Below, in pieces: positions 1 through 6,081 of a stretch of 6,311 bases of DNA; positions within the stretch are counted from its first letter, which is position 1; the number at the start of each line of letters is the position of its first letter. The stretch covers positions 1 through 6,311 of the forward strand of contig CAYHHK010000183.1 in NCBI GenBank assembly GCA_964356415.1. The letters run 5' to 3'. The position numbers were made by a program, and so were the translations under genes. Below the pieces are notes generated by a model, which saw nothing but the letters and a program-made list of their open reading frames with translations, was not told the DNA's origin and searched no databases. The DNA comes from JAPLDB01 sp964356415 (GTDB lineage Bacteria > Bacteroidota > Bacteroidia > AKYH767-A > 2013-40CM-41-45).

Positions 1-247
1 CAATAGTACCAAGCTTCACCCTGATGGAGGCAATCCCCGTAATTTCGAAGAGCTGTAGCGTTAAAACAACACTGGTTGTTGTGGAATCGCTGTTAATTGG
101 AATATTATCAAAATCGAAGCAATGGGCGATGCACCAGGTTTCTATACTTGTACTTAAAATGGGATAGGTGTTTTGCTGTGCGTTGGATTGCCGGGTAGGC
201 ATGGCCGCTACTCAAATAAAGAGCAGAAATTTTAATGCTTGTTTCAT
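1..247 (-). pseudogene. 5' end of a secreted-protein gene with an in-frame stop in the signal peptide; runs off the left edge
   Basis: I read this by hand on the minus strand. An ATG at 247 opens MKQALKFLLFI, which looks like the n- and h-regions of a Sec signal peptide. A TGA follows at 214-212, then the same frame continues VAAMPTRQSNAQQNTYP and stays open for about 70 codons to the window edge. The SNAQQ stretch is a typical Bacteroidota signal-peptidase site, so the two pieces read as one signal peptide of about 24 residues broken by a single stop. Changing TGA to TGG would give a smooth h-region. The mature part (for example ITGIASIRVKLGT) has the alternating hydrophobic pattern of an extracellular beta domain, but I recognise no family. 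It may be a true nonsense mutation, an assembly error, or a gene started internally at ATG 202, which would lose export. The upstream sequence is A-rich with no Shine-Dalgarno site, as is usual for the phylum. Confidence 0.5.
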
Positions 248-378
248 TTTGGAATTGAGTTAAAATGGTTAGGGGAATATTTTGAAAACAAAAATCCCGC
301 TGCACTTTGGGTACGAGTGGGAATACTGACTATATTGTATTCTATTTCTTCTAACTGCGAACTGTTGGCCCAAGCGAA

Positions 379-398
379 TCCGTCCTTTGGCGGACGGA
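379..398. repeat. GC-rich hairpin (7-bp perfect arms) in the 248-603 intergenic region
   Basis: Perfect inverted repeat TCCGTCC / GGACGGA with a 6-base loop (TTTGGC). It sits in a GC-rich patch surrounded by AT-rich intergenic DNA. No gene is supported between 248 and 603; open frames there on both strands are short and carry no recognisable domain. The hairpin lies upstream of the 247 start and downstream of the 604-3036 gene, so it could be a processing or termination structure, or part of a dispersed intergenic repeat. No T-tract follows on either strand, which argues against a simple intrinsic terminator. Confidence 0.5.
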
Positions 399-539
399 CT
401 GAAGCCTGTGGAATATGGCATTTTAGAATATGGAACATGTAATATTTCCATGGCTTTCTTAAAAGAAACACTAAACGTAATAGGTCTTACAAATAATGCA
501 AATGATATAAATCATGTTTGGCTAAAAACTTTTTTGTAA

Positions 540-562
540 AACCGGAATTAACCTTGCCGGTT
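540..562 (-). terminator. Possible intrinsic terminator of the barrel-protein gene
   Basis: On the minus strand, AACCGG pairs with CCGGTT across an 11-base loop, starting 41 bases past the TAA at 606-604. The stem is followed by TTTTACAAAAAAG and then a T5 run. The stem is only 6 bp and the T-tract is interrupted, so this is a weak candidate. Its position directly after the gene is the main support. Confidence 0.35.
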
Positions 563-603
563 ATTCCTTCACAACCAACCACGATTCATGCTTGGTGTTC
601 GAA

Positions 604-3036
604 TTACCTGTTCGTATTAATCCTGTTCTGTTCATCCTGCGCCCCTGTTGTACGCTGCCGTGCCCGCGCAACAGTCTTCTTCCCGAAGTTATAACTCAGG
701 TGCAAACGGATAAACTGGCTGTCATAAACACGCTTGAAATCAACATCAATGTTCTGGTATTGGATGACTGATGTTGTAACTTCAGTATGGAAGATGTCAT
801 TGATGTTTGCCCGGATCTGGAAGCGGTCTTTGCCAAAGCGTTTGCCTATGCCCGCTGAAACACATCCAATAGGATTAGATATGGTGGTACCATACAATGC
901 AGCAGTATTGTAATAGCCGCTCAGTTCAAAACTCCATCCTGCTGGAAGTACAAAAGTGTTGTATGAATTGAAGGAAAAAGTGGTCAGCCGCTTATCAACT
1001 GCACCCACAGAGGATATACCTTTGTATTCATTGCTGTACAGGTTGAGATTATTGCTGCTCTCCCACCACGAAGTAAGATGCAACGGAATGCTCATCGTTA
1101 TTCCATAGTTGTCGCTGGTGCTGAGGTTTTCTGTGCTCAGGGATGTCGTATGCGTGGAGTCAATTTGCTTTGCTATTTGTGTCATCGCATCAACGGTGTG
1201 ACTATAATTCACGCCAATGGAATACATGCGCATGAAATTGTGCGACAGCTCAAACACATGGGTAAACTGTGGATTCAGGTCAGGGTTGCCTTCAAAAAAA
1301 TTATATGGATCAATAAAATAGCGGAAAGGATTCAGCTGTCCGTATTGAGGCCTGTCTACGCGCCTGCTGTACGACATCCGGGTCTGGTGTTTTTCACTGA
1401 AAGAGTATGTGATGAAAGCGCTCGGGAAAAGGTCAAAATAATTGTGCTTGAATGAGGTATTGTGAATGGCCTGCTCGCCATCAGCGATTGTTTGTTCTCC
1501 ACGCAAGCCAAGTTGTATTCCAAACTTTTTAAATTCTCCGGCCCAGTTCAGATATACTGCATTGATATTTTCAGTGTAATTGAAATGGTTGGTTTTTCCT
1601 GTATCGATCACTGCCGCATCATTTATATAATTGAAATACTGCACATCATTGTCTGTTTTCACAAAACTTGTTTTGCCTCCTGCTTCAATTTTCATTTTGT
1701 TGGCAAACTGTTTTACATAGTCAATTTTGAAAGAACGAATGTTGATGCTTGCAGGTTGTTTGTCTGTTGCAAGTTCAGTATAGGAAGGAGTGCCATCATT
1801 GAAATAGTGGTTCGTTTCAAACCTGAAATCGCTTGCATTCTCATATTGTGCGTAATCGGCATCAGCACTGAATTCGCTGCCGAGGGTATCAATTTTATAA
1901 ACATAATTCAGGTTTGCTGATACGGTATTCCATTTGCTGTCGTTGATATTCTCAGTAACATAACCGGAATCGGGGGATTCACTGTGGTTTTTGATCTGTG
2001 TTTTAGCCGTAGTATTGTCATGGTTGTTAAACAGGTTCCCCTTCACCAATAAACCAAAGGTGCTCTTCTTCGTTGCGTAGTAGTCTAAACCTGCCCTGAA
2101 ATCATTTGCATAGAAACTCCCTTTATCGAAAGTACGTTGTTCAAATGAGGAGGAATAATTTCCTTCGTTGAACCTCCTGATATTTGTAATTCGTTCAAAA
2201 TAAAATGCACGCATAAAATTGTATCCTCCGAAAAGATTAATTTTTTCGTTGCGGTAGTTAAGGTTGATGCCAGTTCCAAAATCAGGATACACGCCCTGTC
2301 CGTAGCTGATGCGGTAGCTGCCATTCAGTCCTATGTTTTGTTTTTTCCTCATTTTGATATTGATGATGCCTGAATTTCCTGCTGCGTCATATTTTGCAGA
2401 AGGATTGGTCATGATCACAATCTGCGAAAGCTGATCACTGGCCATATTACGGAGCATCTCATACAAATCCTTCGCAGACAGATAAGTTGGCTTGCCATCC
2501 ATCATCACTTGCACGCCCTGTTTTCCTGAGAGCCGGATGTTGCCTTCATTGTCGACGGTTACTCCCGGGGAACGTTTCAGGACTTCAAGCGCAGTACCGC
2601 CTGCATTCACGATGCTGTTCTCCACGTTTACGATTGTCTCATCGATGCGGTGTTCGATGAAAGGTTTATAAGCAGATACGTTTGCTTCTGATAAGGTGAG
2701 TGCATTGTCGGGGAGCGCTATGTCAGCAACCCGTACCTTTTCTTCACCCCCGTTCACCGTGAATGCCGATGAATAATATTTATTCCCGATCTGAGAAACG
2801 AGTACGATGTATTCACCGGGCTCCACATTCTCAAACAAAAAATTTCCTGCCTCATTGCTGAGAGCCGCCTTCACCACGGCGCTGTCGGCAGAATGAATAA
2901 GGATTACATTGACAAAAGCTGCGGGACTTTTTTTTGCATCAAGCACATTTCCGGAAACTGATGGTGTCAGTTTTGCGAAAGCAGATATGCTGAACAGAAA
3001 AAATAAAGAAAGGCTGAGGTAAAAATTCTTTTTCAT
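604..3036 (-). CDS. TonB-receptor-like outer membrane beta-barrel protein (carboxypeptidase-regulatory-like domain, plug, barrel)
   Basis: An 810-aa outer-membrane protein. In order: a signal peptide (about residues 1-21, ending ISAFA); a carboxypeptidase-regulatory-like beta-sandwich (about 26-108, with GNVLDAKKSPAAFVNV and FENVEPGEYIV); a plug-like domain (about 129-231), with LEVLKRSPGVTVD, MMDGKPTYLS and PSAKYDAAGNSGIINI; then a long barrel of the outer-membrane-beta-barrel-3 type, with the family signature around RPQYGQLNPF and GNPDLNPQ (about 560-595). The last strand (LHLSYNFGKK) is followed by the basic, Gln/Asn-rich tail common in this family. Substrate cannot be read from sequence, no SusD partner lies next to it, and a TonB box is not evident, so active transport is uncertain. 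I chose the ATG at 3036 over an in-frame TTG at 3084 because it places the signal peptide at the N-terminus and because the TTG lies inside the putative -7 box. Stop is TAA. Monocistronic by spacing. Confidence 0.93.
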   Translation of the reverse strand: MKKNFYLSLSLFFLFSISAFAKLTPSVSGNVLDAKKSPAAFVNVILIHSADSAVVKAALSNEAGNFLFENVEPGEYIVLVSQIGNKYYSSAFTVNGGEEKVRVADIALPDNALTLSEANVSAYKPFIEHRIDETIVNVENSIVNAGGTALEVLKRSPGVTVDNEGNIRLSGKQGVQVMMDGKPTYLSAKDLYEMLRNMASDQLSQIVIMTNPSAKYDAAGNSGIINIKMRKKQNIGLNGSYRISYGQGVYPDFGTGINLNYRNEKINLFGGYNFMRAFYFERITNIRRFNEGNYSSSFEQRTFDKGSFYANDFRAGLDYYATKKSTFGLLVKGNLFNNHDNTTAKTQIKNHSESPDSGYVTENINDSKWNTVSANLNYVYKIDTLGSEFSADADYAQYENASDFRFETNHYFNDGTPSYTELATDKQPASINIRSFKIDYVKQFANKMKIEAGGKTSFVKTDNDVQYFNYINDAAVIDTGKTNHFNYTENINAVYLNWAGEFKKFGIQLGLRGEQTIADGEQAIHNTSFKHNYFDLFPSAFITYSFSEKHQTRMSYSRRVDRPQYGQLNPFRYFIDPYNFFEGNPDLNPQFTHVFELSHNFMRMYSIGVNYSHTVDAMTQIAKQIDSTHTTSLSTENLSTSDNYGITMSIPLHLTSWWESSNNLNLYSNEYKGISSVGAVDKRLTTFSFNSYNTFVLPAGWSFELSGYYNTAALYGTTISNPIGCVSAGIGKRFGKDRFQIRANINDIFHTEVTTSVIQYQNIDVDFKRVYDSQFIRLHLSYNFGKKTVARARQRTTGAQDEQNRINTNR

Positions 3037-3081
3037 TGCGTTGTATTTCAGGTTGGCGATTCCGGTCGGCGAATCACAAAT

Positions 3082-3089
3082 CAAACATA
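3082..3089 (-). promoter_or_regulatory. Bacteroidota -7 promoter box for the barrel-protein gene
   Basis: On the minus strand this reads TATGTTTG, a full match to the Bacteroidota TAnnTTTG element, 45 bp upstream of the ATG at 3036. It predicts a leader of roughly 40 bases. No TTG is present at the expected -33 spacing (about 3110-3112), so the promoter may depend on an activator. The box overlaps the alternative TTG start at 3084, which supports the internal ATG as the true start. Confidence 0.55.
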
Positions 3090-3111
3090 CTGTGCAGAAA
3101 AAAAGAACGTG

Positions 3112-3158
3112 GTTAAGCGGGCGTTAAAGAATGGCTCCGGGCGGTTAAATTGAGTTAA
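3112..3158. promoter_or_regulatory. Four phased GTTAA direct repeats upstream of the barrel-gene promoter
   Basis: On the plus strand GTTAA occurs at 3112, 3123, 3144 and 3154, with start-to-start distances of 11, 21 and 10 bp, so all four lie on roughly the same DNA face. The nearest copy falls where the missing -33 box would be. A perfect 12-bp palindrome (AGTTAATTAACT, 3153-3164) covers the outermost copy. A fifth copy at 3188 (GTTAAC) is out of phase. This looks like an activator or repressor array. LytTR-type regulators bind direct repeats about two turns apart and are one candidate class, but that is inference. Confidence 0.4.
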
Positions 3159-3291
3159 TTAACTTTTAACATTTGCAAGACACAACAGTTAACCTTGAAG
3201 CCAGAATGATTGACGCTAAAGCAAACTGCGGGGAGAAACTTGGAGTATGCAGTAACACATACTCTTTTGACTGTTTGGAATATTTAAGCAG

Positions 3292-3312
3292 ATTCCTCTC
3301 TGCGTTCGGAAT
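3292..3312. repeat. Small inverted repeat resembling a dispersed intergenic element
   Basis: ATTCC and GGAAT arms flank TCTCTGCGTTC, and the patch continues into TGACAG. It lies in the 409-base gene-free stretch between 3037 and 3445, whose only other notable parts are the promoter elements near 3082-3158 and the inverted repeat at 3336-3380. The wording resembles short intergenic repeats seen in many bacterial genomes, but a single copy here cannot prove that. Confidence 0.3.
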
Positions 3313-3335
3313 GACAGTTTCAAAAATAAATATCA

Positions 3336-3380
3336 GGGAGATGCCGGCAGTCTAATCCAATCCGCCGAACATCATCTCCC
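3336..3380 (-). terminator. Long inverted repeat, possible terminator after the 225-aa gene
   Basis: GGGAGATG (3336-3343) and CATCTCCC (3373-3380) are perfect 8-bp arms, and inner CGGC/GCCG sequences can extend the fold. Read on the minus strand, the structure begins 65 bases past the stop of the 225-aa gene and is followed by TGATATTTATTTTTG, a T-rich but imperfect tail. The large 29-base loop is unusual for an intrinsic terminator, so a protein-binding site or repeat remnant is possible. A third partial copy of the arm, CATCTCC, lies at 3404-3410. Confidence 0.35.
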
Positions 3381-3445
3381 GGTTTGAACGGTTCTTGATA
3401 CTTCATCTCCGCAAAAAAAGATTTATATGAGCTTTCTTATTCCTG

Positions 3446-4123
3446 TTATTCGGAATCCTGTCGCACACACCAGTTCACCCCCGGCCCTAAGATGAGTTGG
3501 AATGCAACAATGTTTACACGTGCATAACCATTCACCACAGGCGCATTGGCAAATGCTGCATGTACCTTGGCTTCGGCATTCACAAAGAATGTTTTGTTCA
3601 GTCTGAAATGTCGAGCACAGGAAAGGTTGAAAGTCAACCCGCGTATTTTATGTCCGCTGAGGTCGAGTCCGGATTCTTCGGGGTATTTCATGCCGCGGAT
3701 GGTACTCTCTGCATGAATGAAAGCAGTACCGATGCCTGCCCTTACTATGTATTTTCCTAACTGCCGTCCATGATTCAGGAATAACATATTGTATCCGTGT
3801 GAAATGCCGAAGCGCTGCACTTCAGGAGGCGTGTTGCGCAGGTAAAATTTGTGGTGAACAAATTCAAGTTCAATGCTCTTTTTCTTAAACCACTTGCTCA
3901 ATCTTATGTTCCAGTACGGCGGACCGATGAATGGCTCGGAATAATAATCGGCGTGTTCGATGATGATATCAGGATGACCATCCTGTTTAATTGTGAGCGG
4001 CAGGTCGAGTGAATACACGCCGCCAAACTGAAGTTCGAAGGACCAGCGGGATTGGGAAAAGGAAAAATTGTTGAATAGAATAAAACCGGTGATTAGAAAA
4101 ATGCATTTTATTCCGGATGGCAT
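3446..4123 (-). CDS. Hypothetical exported protein, probable small outer-membrane beta-barrel
   Basis: 225 aa. The N-terminus has a hydrophobic stretch (about residues 6-20) ending NFSFSQ followed by SRW, a typical Bacteroidota signal peptide with cleavage near residue 24. No lipobox cysteine is present at the cleavage region. The mature part alternates aromatic and polar residues in short segments (SFELQFGGVYSL, WNIRLSKWF, IELEFVHHKFYL, YIVRAGIGTAFI, FFVNAEAKVHAAF) and ends in a strand-like FQLILGPGVNW. That is the pattern of an 8- to 10-stranded outer-membrane barrel. I do not recognise a named family or function. It starts 23 bp after the toxin gene's stop, on the same strand, with no terminator between, so read-through from the toxin-antitoxin operon is possible. 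A TATTTTTA close to a -7 box lies just upstream (4129-4136) but has no -33 partner. Base composition is clearly more GC-rich than the toxin gene, arguing that the two have different histories. Confidence 0.85.
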   Translation of the reverse strand: MPSGIKCIFLITGFILFNNFSFSQSRWSFELQFGGVYSLDLPLTIKQDGHPDIIIEHADYYSEPFIGPPYWNIRLSKWFKKKSIELEFVHHKFYLRNTPPEVQRFGISHGYNMLFLNHGRQLGKYIVRAGIGTAFIHAESTIRGMKYPEESGLDLSGHKIRGLTFNLSCARHFRLNKTFFVNAEAKVHAAFANAPVVNGYARVNIVAFQLILGPGVNWCVRQDSE

Positions 4124-4146
4124 GATGTAAAAATAGGAATTGGCAA

Positions 4147-5112
4147 TTAAAGCCGGTCTATAAATTCTTGAATTCTTGAAATTACATTTTCAAAATCCGG
4201 CTGGCCACTATAATAAAGTCCTTTCGTACTCTTATATCGTTGTATGAATCCTTCTCTTAGGTCCTGATCCGATAGAAGGAAAGCCTCATTTTGGTTAATT
4301 GGTACTTTAAATTCCTCTTTTGAAAATCGCTTTTTTTTATGCTCCAAATATTCATGAGATCCAATAAATGTTTTGATTTCACTTTTGTCAAGAAGGCAGA
4401 ATACATCATAATATTGACGCATTAAATTTGGATTCTCAGTTTTTTCTTCCTGTTCATTCTTAAATTTCCTGACAATGGTTTGAAGTTTTTCCACTAATGT
4501 ATAACCTGGATGGTAACAAAGAACATTTACAGCCCGGTTATCAATGAATTTTACTTCCGGAGTTGCCAAGGCTTTATCAAAGGCCCAGGAACTTATTGTA
4601 AGTGGTTCATTTGGAGTCACTGTGTCGAAACCAACTTCCAATAAAATGCCTTCTTTTAGTCCCTCAATATTTTCGAATACACTGTTGTAAACAAGACGAA
4701 TTCCACCGCTTCTATACTGTCTTGCCTCATCAAAATTTGTGTCTCTATAAGTCTTAACTATTCCATCAATTTTTATATTTTCTGCAAGCCAATCGTAATA
4801 ATTTTTGCGGGATGCTATCTGGCCAGGTTTGCTTTTTTTAGGATTTGTTTCGACATGGAAATCCTTTGAAGGTTTGATATGAATATCAAGATCCTCAGAA
4901 AATCGATTTATGATCTTAAATCCCTTAGAAAGTGAAGTGCCTCCCTTCAACTCAAATTCGAATCCTTTTTTCTGAAGACCATAGAGCACCTGCATTATCC
5001 AATAATCTTTCTCAATGAGTTGAGATACAATTCCCATTTCATCAGAAAGAATTTCAAGTAGATTTTTAAACTCCTTATGTTTATGCAGGTAATCTACTGA
5101 CATCTGAATCAT
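4147..5112 (-). CDS. AbiEii-family nucleotidyltransferase toxin (type IV toxin-antitoxin / abortive infection)
   Basis: 321 aa, the toxin half of an AbiE-type module. The nucleotidyltransferase signature is intact: KGGTSLSKG at residues 56-64, then FSEDLDIHI at 71-79 with the paired metal-binding aspartates D74 and D76. Further family-like positions are the acidic strand LLEVGFDT (157-164), K209 in LVEKLQTIVRK, and R232/D236 in MRQYYDVFCLL. Characterised relatives (streptococcal AbiEii, mycobacterial MenT) arrest growth by nucleotide transfer, for MenT onto tRNA 3' ends; the target here is unknown. No truncation or missing catalytic residue is visible. The start is uncertain: ATG 5112 or ATG 5103 (MSVDYLH), neither with a Shine-Dalgarno site. 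Both overlap the antitoxin's end (32 or 23 bp), so translation is probably coupled. The gene is AT-rich (two hand-counted 60-base lines gave 37% and 27% G+C), consistent with acquisition by transfer. Confidence 0.93.
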   Translation of the reverse strand: MIQMSVDYLHKHKEFKNLLEILSDEMGIVSQLIEKDYWIMQVLYGLQKKGFEFELKGGTSLSKGFKIINRFSEDLDIHIKPSKDFHVETNPKKSKPGQIASRKNYYDWLAENIKIDGIVKTYRDTNFDEARQYRSGGIRLVYNSVFENIEGLKEGILLEVGFDTVTPNEPLTISSWAFDKALATPEVKFIDNRAVNVLCYHPGYTLVEKLQTIVRKFKNEQEEKTENPNLMRQYYDVFCLLDKSEIKTFIGSHEYLEHKKKRFSKEEFKVPINQNEAFLLSDQDLREGFIQRYKSTKGLYYSGQPDFENVISRIQEFIDRL

Positions 5113-5686
5113 GTTGTACTAAAAGTGGATTTAAAAAAGATTTTGCACGCAAGTTTCCATACTCCTTAAGATTAATCTTCAGTCTTTTCAAGTCCATGGA
5201 TTTTATCCTCTGTGAAACATTTTTCAAAAGCAGTTCAGTATCTTCAGCTATCTTATCAAGATTATTTAAAAGATCTACAATTAAAAACTCCGGCGAAGCT
5301 TTTTTGGGAAATCGATGCCTGGAAACGAAAGTAAACATATTGCCTCCGAGTTTGAATTCTCCATGTCGTTTATGGTTATAGACTACCCGTTTATTATAAA
5401 GCTGTGTGGTACCAACACCTAAGCTATTATAACTGTTCGGAGATGTCAAAAGAAAATGATCATCTTTTAAAAAACCATAAATAAGTTTTTGCTCCTCTGC
5501 ACGGGTTTTTCCAAAGACACTTTCTTTTGGAAAATAATAAAGACCGGCCCCTACTTTTTGCAATGTACCATCATTGACCAGTGCAGATACGTGTCTGTCT
5601 ACTGAATTTGACCATTGAGCGAGATCTGATCGACGATAAACACGCCCCGGCCGAAGATTCCTTTTCAACTCATCTGCCTTGTACAT
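5081..5686 (-). CDS. AbiEi-like winged-helix antitoxin (DUF6088 type)
   Basis: 201 aa. Residues about 12-55 form a winged helix-turn-helix: RVYRRSDLAQW (helices 1-2), SVDRHVSALVNDG (recognition helix) and TLQKVGAGLYYFP (wing), the layout seen in AbiEi/DUF6088 antitoxins. The rest (LTSPNSYNSLGVGTTQLYN, VVYNHKRHGEF, PEFLIVDLLNNLDKI) matches what I recall of the DUF6088 family, which is shorter than classical AbiEi. In type IV systems the antitoxin does not bind the toxin directly; AbiEi also represses its own operon through inverted repeats upstream. Both roles are inferred from family and context: the gene comes first, its stop overlaps the toxin start, and a perfect palindrome lies 3 bp before its ATG. 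Start 5686 is supported by a -33/-7 promoter placing transcription initiation only about 15 bases upstream, so no longer start is likely. Confidence 0.9.
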   Translation of the reverse strand: MYKADELKRNLRPGRVYRRSDLAQWSNSVDRHVSALVNDGTLQKVGAGLYYFPKESVFGKTRAEEQKLIYGFLKDDHFLLTSPNSYNSLGVGTTQLYNKRVVYNHKRHGEFKLGGNMFTFVSRHRFPKKASPEFLIVDLLNNLDKIAEDTELLLKNVSQRIKSMDLKRLKINLKEYGNLRAKSFLNPLLVQHDSDVSRLPA

Positions 5687-5689
5687 CTT

Positions 5690-5710
5690 TTTGCAGTATT
5701 ATACTGCAAA
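5690..5710. promoter_or_regulatory. Perfect 21-bp palindromic operator of the toxin-antitoxin operon
   Basis: TTTGCAGTAT, one central base, then ATACTGCAAA: 10-bp arms with no mismatch. The right-hand arm supplies the TTTG of the -7 box (minus strand) and the left arm ends 3 bases before the antitoxin ATG, so the site spans the expected transcription start. A bound dimer here would block RNA polymerase. The likely ligand is the winged-helix antitoxin encoded directly downstream; this follows AbiEi precedent and is not shown by the sequence alone. Confidence 0.7.
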
Positions 5711-5737
5711 TATACAGGTACCTGACTCACTTTGCAA
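5707..5737 (-). promoter_or_regulatory. Bacteroidota-type -33/-7 promoter of the toxin-antitoxin operon
   Basis: On the minus strand: TTG at 5737-5735, a 20-bp spacer, then TATATTTG at 5714-5707. This is a full match to the phylum's TTG-N19/21-TAnnTTTG promoter. Initiation a few bases further on leaves a leader of only about 15 bases and no room for a ribosome-binding site. The spacer contains a second perfect palindrome, CAGGTACCTG (5715-5724). Confidence 0.7.
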
Positions 5738-5759
5738 GTATTTTTATTAATATTTCATG

Positions 5760-5803
5760 CAATATATATTGTATTGATCTAATAATCAATTATTTAAAAT
5801 AAT
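5760..5803. repeat. Two AT-rich palindromes upstream of the toxin-antitoxin promoter
   Basis: CAATATATATTG (5760-5771) is a perfect 12-bp palindrome, and ATTATTT-A-AAATAAT (5789-5803) a perfect 7-1-7. AT-rich DNA makes such palindromes by chance fairly often, so a function is not claimed. They lie 23 to 66 bp upstream of the -33 box, in DNA with no supported gene. Confidence 0.3.
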
Positions 5804-5808
5804 ATTTT

Positions 5809-6081
5809 ATGAAATTAATTTTATATCTTCGTACCAAATCGCAACAAAAGAATCGATGAAAATATAGTGCCTCCTGAAAAGAAAAGCATCACATATGGAT
5901 TGCTTTTAATTCAAAAAAAGTGGTGATCATAAAAACGAGCCATTTTTACGTACGGGATAGTTCGGTTCTCGCTATTCTTTTCAATGACTTTTTAAAAAAG
6001 CAAAAATCCCACATACTAATTAATGATTACAACGATAAAATAAGAATTATTCAATGGAACGTTTCCTGTCGGGTCCGATAG
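5809..6081 (+). pseudogene. Possible decayed or frameshifted small coding region
   Basis: I found this by reading the plus strand by hand; it is weak. An ATG at 5809 gives MKLILYLRTKSQQKNR and stops at 5857-5859. A second frame is open from about 5819 to the TGA at 5924-5926 (IDENIVPPEKKSITYGLLLI, then QKKW). A third segment, back in the first frame, is open from 5878 to the TAG at 6079-6081, including HFYVRDSSVLAILFNDFLKK and QKSHILINDYNDKIRIIQWN. The last two frames meet at a run of seven A followed by G, where one lost A, or -1 slippage on A AAA AAG, would join them. An open frame of about 67 codons in such AT-rich DNA is longer than expected. I recognise no family. It could be a relic of a gene that arrived with the toxin-antitoxin module, or chance. 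Confidence 0.25.

Noticed and set aside
108..305. Minus-strand 65-aa frame over the left-edge gene
   Set aside because: It is out of frame with the signal-peptide-bearing reading (247 leftwards), which looks more protein-like and stays open to the window edge.
239..471. Overlapping open frames on both strands at 239-442, 244-471 and 269-451
   Set aside because: Mutually overlapping, no recognisable domain, no start signals; best explained as intergenic repeat-like DNA.
1078..1920. Plus-strand open frames at 1078-1455 and 1462-1920
   Set aside because: They are antisense to the middle of the well-supported barrel gene, with no domain, start context or promoter of their own.
3037..3084. Longer start (TTG at 3084) for the barrel protein, adding 16 residues
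   Set aside because: It buries the signal peptide behind MICDSPTG and the TTG lies inside the -7 box; ATG 3036 gives a standard export signal.
3173..3355. Plus-strand 60-aa frame between the two outer-membrane genes
   Set aside because: TTG start, no domain, and it runs through the inverted repeats and regulatory region.
5581..5802. Plus-strand 73-aa frame across the antitoxin start
   Set aside because: Antisense to the antitoxin N-terminus and its promoter; composition reflects AT-rich intergenic DNA.
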